Shown here: positions 1 to 7,080 of the stretch, piece after piece
Layout: the number at the start of each line of letters is the position of its first letter
Position numbering within the stretch: position 1 is the stretch's first letter
From: Clostridiales bacterium
GTDB lineage: Bacteria > Bacillota > Clostridia > Oscillospirales > Oscillospiraceae
Assembly (NCBI GenBank): GCA_019420945.1
Contig: JAHZGF010000037.1
Span: forward strand, 1-11,632
Length of the DNA stretch: 11,632 bases
Direction: 5' to 3'
Position numbers and translations under genes: made by a program
The notes under the pieces: model-generated
The model's input: only the letters and a program-made list of their open reading frames with translations
Told to the model about the DNA's origin: nothing
Database searches by the model: none

Positions 1-186
1 TTTTGCTCTATTTTGCACCACAATTTAGCGTTTACACAAAATTTGGGATTGACCCAAATCATTTGCCGAAAAGCCGGATGATCTTTCTGACTATCGCATT
101 TGATAGGATAAAAACCTTTTGCCTGCTGCTTCCAAATCATTGATATGACTGGATTTTTCCAAGTCCTATCATTACATTCCGACCAA
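1..186. other. non-coding left edge
   Basis: I see no gene here on either strand. The one visible structure is a short inverted repeat at 41-59, with arms ATTTGGG and CCCAAAT around a 5-base loop; it has no T tail and no clear role. The stretch lies downstream of the integrase gene, so it could contain one end of the integrated element, but I found no convincing direct repeat matching the other side of the integrase. Confidence 0.4.
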
Positions 187-216
187 AACCCCTCTGGAGC
201 GAACTCCAGAGGGGTT
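187..216 (-). terminator. rho-independent terminator after the integrase gene
   Basis: A perfect 13-bp stem (187-199 with 204-216) encloses a CGAA loop. On the minus strand the stem ends in and is followed by a TTTT run, about 30 bases past the integrase stop codon, which fits a terminator for that gene. On the plus strand the stem is followed by ATCTTTG, a poorer T tail, so activity in that direction is possible but weaker. Confidence 0.75.
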
Positions 217-246
217 ATCTTTGTTTATGCGCCGCAATTTCTGAGT

Positions 247-969
247 TTATTTCAGCCCCAACTCACTACGAATCTCGTCATAATATTTCCGTACCGTGTT
301 CCTGTCTGTCCCCACCGCCTTGGCGATGGCGCTCTTGCTGGTAACCTCCGGATGCTCCCGCATATAGGCGGCGATGGCTTTCTTCTTCTCACTGATCCCG
401 TCCGGAATAGCATCCAGGTTTCTGCTCTCCTTGATGGCCTTGATCTCCGCCTTCATCTGTTCGATTAGCCCAGGCAGGAGCGCCTCGCACTCCTCCCGTG
501 TTTTAGCGTACACATTACGGGAGTGCTTTTTGCCGTCCGGCCACATTGGGGAGTAGCGTCCCTCCCAGCAGTTTTCGCTGATCTGGGTGATACAGCCGGT
601 GCCGGGCTTCCGTTTCCTTCCTGCATAGGGCTGGAATGTGGTCATCGTCCGCTTCTCTTGCGGCTCCGCAGGTAATTCCTGCGGAGCCGCTTTCCCTATT
701 TTCTGGTCGATTTTGGCCGCTGCCTCAGACCGCATGGGATTTGTGATGTGGGTGTAGATGTCCAGCGTGGTGGCCGCCGAAACATGGCCCGGCATGGCAG
801 AGAGGGTCTTCACATCCATCCCGTTTCCAAGAGCGATGGTGGCAAAGGTATGCCGTAAATCATGGAAACGAATTTGCTTACACTGGGCGTGTTCCAGGAT
901 GAGGTGTAGCCGCGTTCTGATGTAGGCCGGGTCCAGAGGCGAGTCCTCCTTCACCGGCGCGGGGAACAT
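247..969 (-). CDS. integrase C-terminal fragment with extra DNA-binding domains (240 aa)
   Basis: This continues the catalytic domain with HDLRHTFAT (H36, R39), GHVSAATT (H62) and the nucleophile in DIYTHIT (Y72). The residues before the GH are Ala-Met-Pro, where I recall hydrophobic Ile-Ile-type residues in relatives; this may be further decay. Beyond residue 110 is a tail longer than in the roughly 400-residue Tn916 Int: a second AP2-like unit (about 120-165, with CWEGR and AKTREEC), a charged helix, and a helix-turn-helix-like end (about 192-235). ATG follows the TAG directly but has no ribosome binding site, so separate translation is doubtful unless ribosomes reinitiate. Confidence 0.7.
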   Translation of the reverse strand: MFPAPVKEDSPLDPAYIRTRLHLILEHAQCKQIRFHDLRHTFATIALGNGMDVKTLSAMPGHVSAATTLDIYTHITNPMRSEAAAKIDQKIGKAAPQELPAEPQEKRTMTTFQPYAGRKRKPGTGCITQISENCWEGRYSPMWPDGKKHSRNVYAKTREECEALLPGLIEQMKAEIKAIKESRNLDAIPDGISEKKKAIAAYMREHPEVTSKSAIAKAVGTDRNTVRKYYDEIRSELGLK

Positions 970-1833
970 CTACCGGGAGTTTACGCTCTCCTTGTACTCT
1001 TTCAGAATGTTCAGAAGCGTCGGAGGCAGGCTGACCGTGCGGATGGAGGATTTCGTTTTGGGCTTGGAAATCAGGAGCCCGTCCTCCTTTGTCCGGTAGA
1101 CCTGCTTGGTGACTTGTAGTTCTCCGGTCTCCAGATTCAGGTCATCCCATTGCAGGGCCAGCAGTTCTCCCCGCCGCAGGCCGGTGGTCAGTTCCAGCAG
1201 GAACAGCTCGAAGTACCCCTCCGCCTTTGCGTGGATCAGAAACCGCTGGATCTCCTCACGGGTCAGCACCTGCATCTCCCGTGCTTTCTTGGGCGGCAGC
1301 TTGCATCCGACGGCGGGGTTCATGCGGATCAGCCCCTCCTGCACTGCCTTCTCCAAAGCGGACCGGCAGTTCATGTGGCAGGCCCGCACCATGCGGTCGG
1401 ACAGCCCCTTGCCGTAGTGTTCCGCGTGGAGGAGCCGTCCGCTCTTTTTCAGTCGGGCGTAGAACTGCTGCAGGTCATTCTGTGTCAGCTGATCCAGAGG
1501 GATGTTTCCCAGTTCCGAGATAATGTGCCGATAGATCCTGCCCTCATAGCCCGAACGGGTGGTGGGTCGAAGCTTCGGCTTAGAGTAGTTCTGATACCAG
1601 AAGTCCATCCACTCTCCGAAGGGCATTTCGAGCTTAATCTTGTCTGACTTGGGTGGAGCGTACTGCTCCTGCAACTGCTTCAGCTTCTCTACGCATTCGC
1701 TCTTTGTCTTGGCCAAGACATTCTTGGTCTTGGGAAGGTTCTTTTCATCGTAGCCGATGACCACCCGGCCCTCCCAGCTGCCGTCTTCCTTTTTTCGTAC
1801 CATGCCGTCGCCGGATGGCCTGCGTTTTGCCAT
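970..1833 (-). CDS. integrase N-terminal fragment (287 aa)
   Basis: This part carries an AP2-like arm-type DNA-binding domain (about residues 5-52, with SWEGR and a downstream AKTKSEC), then a SAM-like core-binding domain (about 70-165), then the start of the catalytic domain. The first catalytic arginine is in TGLRRGEL (about R220), and the beta-hairpin lysine is probably in SKPKTKSS (about 257-261). It ends at VNSR before the TAG, so it lacks the HxxR, the later histidine and the nucleophilic tyrosine and cannot recombine DNA alone. It may still bind arm sites if it is made and stable. Its excellent ribosome binding site means it is probably translated if transcribed. Confidence 0.8.
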   Translation of the reverse strand: MAKRRPSGDGMVRKKEDGSWEGRVVIGYDEKNLPKTKNVLAKTKSECVEKLKQLQEQYAPPKSDKIKLEMPFGEWMDFWYQNYSKPKLRPTTRSGYEGRIYRHIISELGNIPLDQLTQNDLQQFYARLKKSGRLLHAEHYGKGLSDRMVRACHMNCRSALEKAVQEGLIRMNPAVGCKLPPKKAREMQVLTREEIQRFLIHAKAEGYFELFLLELTTGLRRGELLALQWDDLNLETGELQVTKQVYRTKEDGLLISKPKTKSSIRTVSLPPTLLNILKEYKESVNSR

Positions 1834-1904
1834 GATGATGTACCTCCTTTGCAGCAACACAACATATCCCAGAAAGAGAGAACTATCCAGGGGCACGGCG
1901 AACT

Positions 1905-1923
1905 GTTATCAAAAAAGTTATCA
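1905..1923. repeat. tandem GTTATCA direct repeat upstream of integrase
   Basis: GTTATCA occurs at 1905-1911 and 1917-1923, a 12-base period close to one helical turn, about 75-90 bases upstream of the integrase start. This spacing suits a protein binding site, such as an integrase arm site or a regulator site. The DNA is AT-rich, so chance is a real alternative. Confidence 0.3.
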
Positions 1924-2286
1924 TTTGGGGTAGCGAACACAGTGGCAATCAATCAAAAATTTTTCTGTGATAAACCAAAATATATACATTTTTACAAAAA
2001 TTGACCATCATAAGCAGCGACGAGAATTCTTTAAAAAAACAAAAGCACGAAAAACACTCAAAAATAGGCATAAAGGCTTTGATTTCTCTTGCAATAATTG
2101 AATTCTTGGAGAATTGGAGCTTGTTTGTAGCCCACTTTTTTACTCATCTCTTGATAGTATGTCTCAAGGGCTTTTTTGAATATGCTTTATAGTGCTTATT
2201 CTTTGTATATTGCGTGCTAAAAATTGGTACGCCCGTTGTCAGTCATCATCTATGTGTTTTCCTAACAGAGAACAGTTTCTGGGATT

Positions 2287-2312
2287 TTATCAATTCAAGT
2301 TTTAGTTGATAA
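2287..2312. repeat. inverted repeat TTATCAA-N12-TTGATAA
   Basis: Perfect 7-base arms (2287-2293 and 2306-2312) are separated by 12 bases, about 50 bases upstream of the proposed -35 element of the operon promoter. The arms share the TTATCA core of the direct repeat near the integrase. This could be a regulator operator or integrase-binding site. Confidence 0.3.
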
Positions 2313-2360
2313 TTTCCATGTAATTAGGTATGATGGAAAAGAACCATCCGACCTTATGGT

Positions 2361-2388
2361 TTGAAAGAAGCAACTAACCATATATAAA
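2361..2388 (+). promoter_or_regulatory. putative sigma-A promoter of the immunity operon
   Basis: TTGAAA at 2361-2366 and TATAAA at 2383-2388 are separated by 16 bases, close to the Gram-positive consensus. Transcription would start near 2395, giving a leader of about 240 bases before the first gene. It is the best promoter-like match I saw upstream of the long plus-strand gene row, but AT-rich DNA gives chance matches. Confidence 0.45.
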
Positions 2389-2412
2389 AGTATCACAAGC
2401 AACTTACACTGT

Positions 2413-2430
2413 ACGCATGGGATCATGCGT
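2413..2430 (+). promoter_or_regulatory. short palindrome in the operon leader
   Basis: ACGCATG (2413-2419) and CATGCGT (2424-2430) form a perfect 7-bp stem with a GGAT loop, about 20 bases after the predicted transcription start. It could be an operator or a 5' RNA hairpin. There is no T tail. Confidence 0.4.
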
Positions 2431-2516
2431 GATGTAGGCGGAAGTTTTTGGGAGATGCACACGAATCAGTTAAAGATAACTTTATTTCTATATAAAAATG
2501 GATTTTGTGTGTGGCG

Positions 2517-2550
2517 GAAACCACATCTGGGGGTGGATGTGGTTTCTTTC
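2517..2550 (+). terminator. hairpin terminator or attenuator in the operon leader
   Basis: A perfect 11-bp stem (GAAACCACATC at 2517-2527, GATGTGGTTTC at 2536-2546) with an 8-base loop is followed by TTTCTT, the form of an intrinsic terminator on the plus strand. It lies between the proposed promoter and the first gene at 2639, with no plus-strand gene upstream for it to terminate. It may attenuate the operon, or be left over from a lost upstream gene. Confidence 0.6.
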
Positions 2551-2638
2551 TTGCGGCCTTTTTGCGCCTTGCGTTAACCTGCCTAAGTGACAGGATATCG
2601 CAGGGCGCTTTTCTATCTTCGAAAAGGAGTCCGAGAAT

Positions 2639-3754
2639 ATGAGCTTGAAATACACCTGCCTCGGCTGTGGGACACCCTTGGGTTACGAGGGACTGTGCTG
2701 GAAATGCGAGTGCGAGAAAAGCCGAAAAACCGCGCTGGGATGGATGCCGGAACAAATTGCAGAGAAGCAGAAAAATCTGATTCAGAATATCCAGCGGCTG
2801 GCGGATATGGAAGACCCGGAGTTTACCGACTTCTGGCAGCTTTTAGGCTACCGGGATGCCATTACCCCGGAGATCCAACGGGCAGCACTGGCTGTAGAGG
2901 GATTCTATCCCTGCGAACTCTATTACGGAGCACCGGATGATGTACGGGATGCGCTGATCACCGCTTTACTGGAAACGGATAGCTCCCAAAATGCTGCCGA
3001 ACTGATGTCCTGCCTTGCCTTCCAGGGAGATGACAAGGCAATGGAGACTCTGCTGGAACTGGAGCGGAACCCCCGGCCCTGGCGCAAGAGTCTCTATGTG
3101 GATCCGTCCAGCTATGCCCAGTGTGGCGGCTGGACCTTTGATAAGGATGGCCATCGGACGCAGCTCAACTTCAATACCTGCTATCCTATGGTCAAGGGGG
3201 CGACCGGCGAAGCGTCTCCCGTTCGCATCGGGCGGGCACGGGAGGACACCTGTCCCCACTGTGGCGGGCATATGGTGGATATGCTGGTGCTGGATGGGCG
3301 GGATGAGCGGCTGAAGTTCTTGGGGCTGGACGGTATTCTGACGGCCACCTGCTGTCCCAACTGCGTGGGTTTCCTGAAAGGCCCCGCCTTCAACCGCTTT
3401 ACCCTGGACGGCGGCGTGGAGGTCTTTCCCTCGGAGCTCTTTGACGGGGCGGAGGGGATAAAATGCTATGTCCGGCCAGAGGACTATAAGGCACTCACCG
3501 AAAATTCTTTTGTGCTGGCCAAAACACCTGTGCCCCTGTTTTACGGCGCCGCCTGCGACGATGTGAACACCATTGGCGGCTTTGCCAACTGGGTGCAGGA
3601 CGCGGAATATACCATCTGCCCCCACTGCGGAAAGCCCATGAAGTATCTGGCCCAGATCCAGTGGGATACGGTGTATGACTGTGCGGAGGGAACGCTCTAT
3701 GTGGAGTTCTGTCCGGATTGCCAAATCCTATCCATGCAGCATCAGCAGACCTGA
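2639..3754 (+). CDS. zinc-ribbon protein with DUF1963 (YwqG)-like C-terminus
   Basis: This 371-residue soluble protein begins with a zinc-ribbon-like motif (Cys7-x2-Cys10, Cys20-x2-Cys23). A helical, HEAT-like middle (about 40-145) follows, then two more Cys pair sets (205/208 with 239/242, and 327/330 with 358/361). The last 65 residues (IGGFANWVQD, CPHCGKPMKYLAQ, GTLYVEFC) match my recollection of the DUF1963/YwqG family, several members of which are predicted immunity proteins. The start is set by AAGGAG at 2624-2629, 9 bases before ATG. It is the first gene of the operon and ends 14 bases before the next start. The DUF1963 call is moderate; an immunity role is inferred from context. Confidence 0.6.
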   Translation: MSLKYTCLGCGTPLGYEGLCWKCECEKSRKTALGWMPEQIAEKQKNLIQNIQRLADMEDPEFTDFWQLLGYRDAITPEIQRAALAVEGFYPCELYYGAPDDVRDALITALLETDSSQNAAELMSCLAFQGDDKAMETLLELERNPRPWRKSLYVDPSSYAQCGGWTFDKDGHRTQLNFNTCYPMVKGATGEASPVRIGRAREDTCPHCGGHMVDMLVLDGRDERLKFLGLDGILTATCCPNCVGFLKGPAFNRFTLDGGVEVFPSELFDGAEGIKCYVRPEDYKALTENSFVLAKTPVPLFYGAACDDVNTIGGFANWVQDAEYTICPHCGKPMKYLAQIQWDTVYDCAEGTLYVEFCPDCQILSMQHQQT

Positions 3755-3768
3755 GAGGAGCGCATGCG

Positions 3769-5151
3769 ATGAGTTTGCCAAAGCGTGACGGCGTGAAGGG
3801 CCGCTACTACCTGATCCACAAGCCGGATACTTCTCCAGAGGTGCTGGCGGAGGCGGATCTCTGTATCCAGGATGTTCTGGACGGCACTGCTCGTGAAAAT
3901 CACTCCGATTACCCGACCGTGGTGCGAAACCACAACGGAACGCCCTTTCTCCCTGATCAGCTGCTGGAGCGGTATCTTTCCCGGCTGCCGCTGAAGGGAT
4001 TTCCCTGCGAGGATGCGGTTTCCCTCTGCGATGCCATGCGGCGGCTGGTTTGCTGGGAGGAGATTCGCTATGAGTTGGAGAAGTACATAGAAAAGCAGGT
4101 GCAGGAGCGGCTCTTCCTTGTGGGAGAGCGGGAAGATGGGTTTACCGTCTTTCCGCCCTGCACGGTGTGTCCGGAATTGCGCCTGGAGGATGTGGACGAA
4201 GGGCTGCTGCGCTTTGCCTGCTATGTGGCAGTCTGCCACACCGTGTATGGGCAGAGTTTTGAGTCTCTCAAAACCGAACACATCCTCGGCCTGGTTTCCC
4301 AGCTCCGTCCCGACATGGTAAAAGAACTGAAAACCAATGGCAGCGGCAAATTGCCGCCTAACATCCAAACGCGGAAAACAAAGCACCTGACCGCCTCGGC
4401 CAATGATGCGTTTGCCACCGTCCGCATCACCGCCAGGGACTGCACAGAGGAGTGCTATGCGGAAGTCTTGGACTATCTGTGTGCGGTGCTGGAGCAGGAG
4501 GAATTCCCCCGCAGTTACTCGGTGGAGTTCCGTGGCTCAGAGAAAAACTATCTGCCCATTCCTGGACTTCCTAAAAAGGGAGTTAATCAGTTCTTTGCCT
4601 GTGCTGTCCAATACCCCAAATTACACGCCGATATTGAGCGGTATGCACGGCTGGCCATGCGGGAGTATGAATGGTACAACAACCTCTCCGATGAATCCTG
4701 CGCCATGCCCGGAACCTTCGCCGTGTTTGCTCTGGGACTGGAAGGAGAACAGTGGGCACCGCTCGTGACGGAGTATCTGGATCTCTGCGACGACGAGCAC
4801 TCCTCCCTGCAAGATAAATTCCTTCATGCCTTTATCCGGAAGTTTGGTTTTCAACCATGGACACTGGGGGTATTGGTTCGGGGCGCATTGTCTATGCAGT
4901 GGATGAAGCCTGCCAAGGAATTCCGCAGTCTGATTGCCAATGCGGAAAGCCTGGATGCTCTACTGGCAGTCAAGTGCCGCTTTTCCGCTTATCTCCTGTC
5001 AGAAGAAAATAAGGACCCGAAATTCCGGGCCATCGCTTGGCAGAGCCTACTCTGGGCCATCTGGGGTCCGTCCTCCGAAAACGGTGGCAGCAAGGTCATC
5101 AAAGCGGCCCCAGAAGAATTGAGAGAGAAATACCGGCAGGTATTTGCGTGA
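3769..5151 (+). CDS. DUF6138-like protein (460 aa)
   Basis: A soluble 460-residue protein with no signal peptide or membrane segment. The segment around residues 296-375 (REYEWYNNL, AMPGTFAVFALGL, then a helical part with DDEHSSLQDKFL) resembles what I remember of the DUF6138 family, whose biochemical role is unknown. I chose ATG 3769, preceded by GAGGAG 8 bases upstream; an earlier in-frame TTG at 3718 would overlap the previous gene and lacks a ribosome binding site. The stop codon at 5149-5151 overlaps the ribosome binding site of the next gene, so translational coupling is likely. An immunity function is inferred only from neighbours. Confidence 0.55.
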   Translation: MSLPKRDGVKGRYYLIHKPDTSPEVLAEADLCIQDVLDGTARENHSDYPTVVRNHNGTPFLPDQLLERYLSRLPLKGFPCEDAVSLCDAMRRLVCWEEIRYELEKYIEKQVQERLFLVGEREDGFTVFPPCTVCPELRLEDVDEGLLRFACYVAVCHTVYGQSFESLKTEHILGLVSQLRPDMVKELKTNGSGKLPPNIQTRKTKHLTASANDAFATVRITARDCTEECYAEVLDYLCAVLEQEEFPRSYSVEFRGSEKNYLPIPGLPKKGVNQFFACAVQYPKLHADIERYARLAMREYEWYNNLSDESCAMPGTFAVFALGLEGEQWAPLVTEYLDLCDDEHSSLQDKFLHAFIRKFGFQPWTLGVLVRGALSMQWMKPAKEFRSLIANAESLDALLAVKCRFSAYLLSEENKDPKFRAIAWQSLLWAIWGPSSENGGSKVIKAAPEELREKYRQVFA

Positions 5152-5161
5152 GGAGAACACC

Positions 5162-6004
5162 ATGAAAAAAAGAAAAGTCAAGGACTTTATTGCCCTGTAC
5201 GCCCCGGAAGATGAGGAAAAGCTGGTGCTGATCCAAAGCGGCACCAGCGCGGACAAGACCTTTCTGGATACTTTCTGGACGGCGCATACCCATGCCCTCG
5301 CCATGGTGGATGTCCAGACCGGACAGGTGCTCTCCGGCCGATGCTGCCTGAGCTGGCCGCTGACGGACAAGGAAAGGGAATCCGGTGACTATTCCAAGCG
5401 GTTTGCCAAGGGCAATATCTATCGGATCAAGACCCGCGGCTGGAAAGGCGACGCCCTCAGTGAACCCCAGTGGTATGTCACGGAGGTACTGGAGGAAGGT
5501 GTATCCTGTCCGGCACTGGAGGAGCTCTGGGCGGAGTACACAAAGCCCATCCTTTTGGAAGATGAAGTGCTGGGGACACTCACGCTGGATCGTGAGATGA
5601 GCACATTCGATGGAACCTGCCAGTGGATGGGGAAAGAAGTCCGGATCTCGTTGGATGTGGAGATCGAAAAGAAAGCATCCTGGACCCGCGTCACCAATGT
5701 AATGAAGAAACTGCTGGCAGATCAGGAAGTCTGGGACAAGTCCCTGCGGGCGATGGCCGCTCAGACGCTCACTGCTCAGGCCAACGAATGGCTGGCAGAC
5801 AATGACCAGACCGACCGGGCCCCGGAGAAGGACCCCATCACCGAGGAGGAGTTCGCCCGGCGCATCCTCATCACCGAGTTCACAGTTTCTCCGGGCGGCG
5901 GTTTTACCGCCTGGTATGAGGACGACGATATGTTCTGGGGCCATGTGGTCACTGTGGATGGAATACTGAAAAAGGGGCCCATTGGTGCGGATATGCAGGG
6001 ATAA
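5162..6004 (+). CDS. DUF2262 family protein, copy 1 (280 aa)
   Basis: Residues about 132-280 match the DUF2262 family: VLGTLTLD, a central SWTR segment with a helix (DQEVWDK), PITEEEFARRI, SPGGGFTAWY and DDDMFWGH near the end. The first 130 residues form a variable domain shared in outline with the paralogue at 9485, including a WP(L/V)T element (residues 65-68). No membrane segment or enzyme motif is visible. DUF2262 has no established reaction; an immunity role is inferred from the gene row. ATG 5162 is chosen over TTG 5144 because AGGAG precedes it by 6 bases and the longer form would overlap the upstream gene. Confidence 0.75.
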   Translation: MKKRKVKDFIALYAPEDEEKLVLIQSGTSADKTFLDTFWTAHTHALAMVDVQTGQVLSGRCCLSWPLTDKERESGDYSKRFAKGNIYRIKTRGWKGDALSEPQWYVTEVLEEGVSCPALEELWAEYTKPILLEDEVLGTLTLDREMSTFDGTCQWMGKEVRISLDVEIEKKASWTRVTNVMKKLLADQEVWDKSLRAMAAQTLTAQANEWLADNDQTDRAPEKDPITEEEFARRILITEFTVSPGGGFTAWYEDDDMFWGHVVTVDGILKKGPIGADMQG

Positions 6005-6021
6005 AGAGAGGAGAAACCTGA

Positions 6022-6246
6022 ATGAACAGTGAGCAGATTACAGCCTTTTTGCAGGAGCATTGGAGCTGGGTGACACTGATCATCGGCGCTGTCCTGCTGA
6101 TTGGTGCGATCATGAACTGGAACTGGCTCTGCGACCCCACCGGCAAGCCGGACTCCCACCGCTATGGCCGCGGCTCCCGGCGGGTGATATTCTTCTTGCT
6201 GGGGATCGTGCTGATTGTGACCAGTGTTATGTCTTGGATGTTGTAA
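6022..6246 (+). CDS. Imm17-type small membrane protein (74 aa)
   Basis: A 74-residue protein with two hydrophobic helices (about 16-31 and 54-73) joined by a polar loop starting NWNWLCDPTGKP and containing RYGRGSRR. The size, two-helix layout and the W-x-W-L-x-(D/E)-P-(S/T)-G signature match my memory of Imm17, a predicted immunity family of polymorphic toxin systems. It would sit in the cytoplasmic membrane, as expected if the cognate toxin attacks the membrane or acts near it; the target is not known. GAGAGGAG precedes the start, and it begins 17 bases after the DUF2262 gene. This is one of the strongest immunity calls in the window. Confidence 0.7.
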   Translation: MNSEQITAFLQEHWSWVTLIIGAVLLIGAIMNWNWLCDPTGKPDSHRYGRGSRRVIFFLLGIVLIVTSVMSWML

Positions 6247-6259
6247 GGAGGCCGAAACG

Positions 6260-6799
6260 ATGACTGAAAAATATCCTACCTGGCTCACCGGCCATGTGAA
6301 GGAGTGGGCCGAGAAGCGTCTGCCCACCGTGACATTGTGTTCCACCACCGGCAATGAACTGCTGGAGGTGTGGTACTACGGAGACTTGCTTACAGTGAAG
6401 GGGGAGCCTCAATCCTATATTGTAGATAGTGACGAGGCCCCCGGACTGGTGGCGGCCCGTGACCCGGAGAGCGGCGAGGCGTTCATTATCTTCGACGGCG
6501 GGCGGCATGGCTATGACAATCTGTTCTGTGATGAACATGATCCGGCTGAATTGGAACACCGCCCCCTTAAGCGGTATGAGATCCCCGCCTCCAAACTAGT
6601 GCTGGAGCTGGGCTACAGCATTGACTATGAGGATGAAAAAGAGGGTTTCGAGGCGGACGAGGCGGATACCGTGGAACTGCTCAGCGGCAGACGGATGCCC
6701 TGGGAGCAGGTCAAGCGGGATGGCATTGACTACATTGCGCTTTACTATGTGAACGAGGAAGGAAAACAAGTACAGATTTTGGATGCGGAGCTGGCATGA
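6260..6799 (+). CDS. unrecognised acidic protein (179 aa), candidate immunity protein
   Basis: I do not recognise this family. It is soluble, acidic and rich in predicted beta-strand: LLEVWYYGDLLTV and QSYIVDSDEAPGLVAARD near the middle, an FDGGRHGYDNLFCDEHD turn, and a C-terminal IDYIALYYVNEEG strand pair. There is no signal peptide, membrane segment or catalytic motif. The start is ATG 6260, 8 bases after TAAGGAGG; an earlier in-frame ATG at 6224 lies inside the previous gene. It follows Imm17-like by 13 bases. By position and composition it is probably another immunity protein, but that is context only. Confidence 0.7.
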   Translation: MTEKYPTWLTGHVKEWAEKRLPTVTLCSTTGNELLEVWYYGDLLTVKGEPQSYIVDSDEAPGLVAARDPESGEAFIIFDGGRHGYDNLFCDEHDPAELEHRPLKRYEIPASKLVLELGYSIDYEDEKEGFEADEADTVELLSGRRMPWEQVKRDGIDYIALYYVNEEGKQVQILDAELA

Positions 6800-6840
6800 G
6801 TACAGCCGTTCCATCCTCCGACAATCTAAGGAGGTACCCC

Positions 6841-7035
6841 ATGACCCAGGAAGAACAGATCCGTCTCTACCGGCTCATGGAAAAGCTCAACTGGTTTTTC
6901 CACCAGGAGATGCACTATCTCGACCGGAATATTGCGGAACAGACCGCGCGGGAGTGTTATCCGGAGATCCGGGAGTTTACATATGATATTTTGTGGAATG
7001 ACCTGCCCAAAGAGGTGCAGGATCAACTTGATTAG
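6841..7035 (+). CDS. unrecognised small helical protein (64 aa)
   Basis: A 64-residue protein, probably all alpha-helical (EEQIRLYRLMEKLNWFF, then ECYPEIREFTYDILW), acidic and soluble, family unknown. I prefer ATG 6841 because TAAGGAGG lies just upstream at about 6829-6836; an in-frame ATG at 6796 overlaps the previous stop codon (ATGA) but lacks a good ribosome binding site and would add 15 residues. Small helical proteins of this size occur among immunity proteins, but the role here is not established. Confidence 0.65.
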   Translation: MTQEEQIRLYRLMEKLNWFFHQEMHYLDRNIAEQTARECYPEIREFTYDILWNDLPKEVQDQLD

Positions 7036-7080
7036 GATAAACCCTAATGACTTTGCACTGGCCCAGGAGGTGGAGTTGCA

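Larger units (their letters stand above)
247..1833 (-). pseudogene. tyrosine-type site-specific integrase, split by an in-frame amber codon
   Basis: Read through, the gene would encode about 528 residues of a Tn916/ICE-family phage-type integrase, the DNA breakage-and-joining enzyme that inserts and excises mobile elements. The two open parts are in the same frame, separated only by TAG at 970-972 and followed directly by ATG. From memory, homologues carry tryptophan at this point before a Met-Phe-Pro segment, so a single TGG-to-TAG change explains the break. The start at 1833 is preferred over the longer frame from 1896 because AAAGGAGG lies 9 bases upstream and the protein then begins MAKRRPSGDG, typical of the family. 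No excisionase gene is visible beside it. A natural nonsense mutation is most likely; suppression or assembly error cannot be excluded. Confidence 0.85.
1834..2360. other. AT-rich non-coding region between integrase and operon
   Basis: No credible gene is seen on either strand; a 63-codon plus-strand frame at 2001-2192 has no ribosome binding site and low-complexity content. On the minus strand the integrase ribosome binding site (AAAGGAGG) lies at about 1841-1850. The region holds repeated TTATCA motifs and a 6-bp inverted repeat (AATTCT/AGAATT at 2101-2115). It would be the natural place for the integrase promoter and possibly an attachment end, but I cannot pin either down. Confidence 0.45.

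Noticed and set aside
1..180. Search for an attachment repeat matching the region right of the integrase
   Set aside because: Only short AT-rich matches were found by eye, none long enough to call an att site.
1150..1647. Plus-strand 165-codon frame opposite the integrase
   Set aside because: It lies antisense to a recognised integrase domain and has no ribosome binding site.
2001..2192. Plus-strand 63-codon frame in the AT-rich region
   Set aside because: No ribosome binding site, AT-rich low-complexity content, and no recognisable protein features.
2423..2755. Minus-strand 110-codon frame across the operon leader and first gene
   Set aside because: It overlaps the leader hairpin and the first gene start, with no ribosome binding site or family features.
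5099..5944. Long antisense frame (281 codons) opposite the DUF2262 gene
   Set aside because: It mirrors a gene with clear family motifs and a ribosome binding site; GC-rich codons on the sense strand produce long antisense frames. The same holds for antisense frames at 2966-3724, 3742-4386 and 6826-7716.
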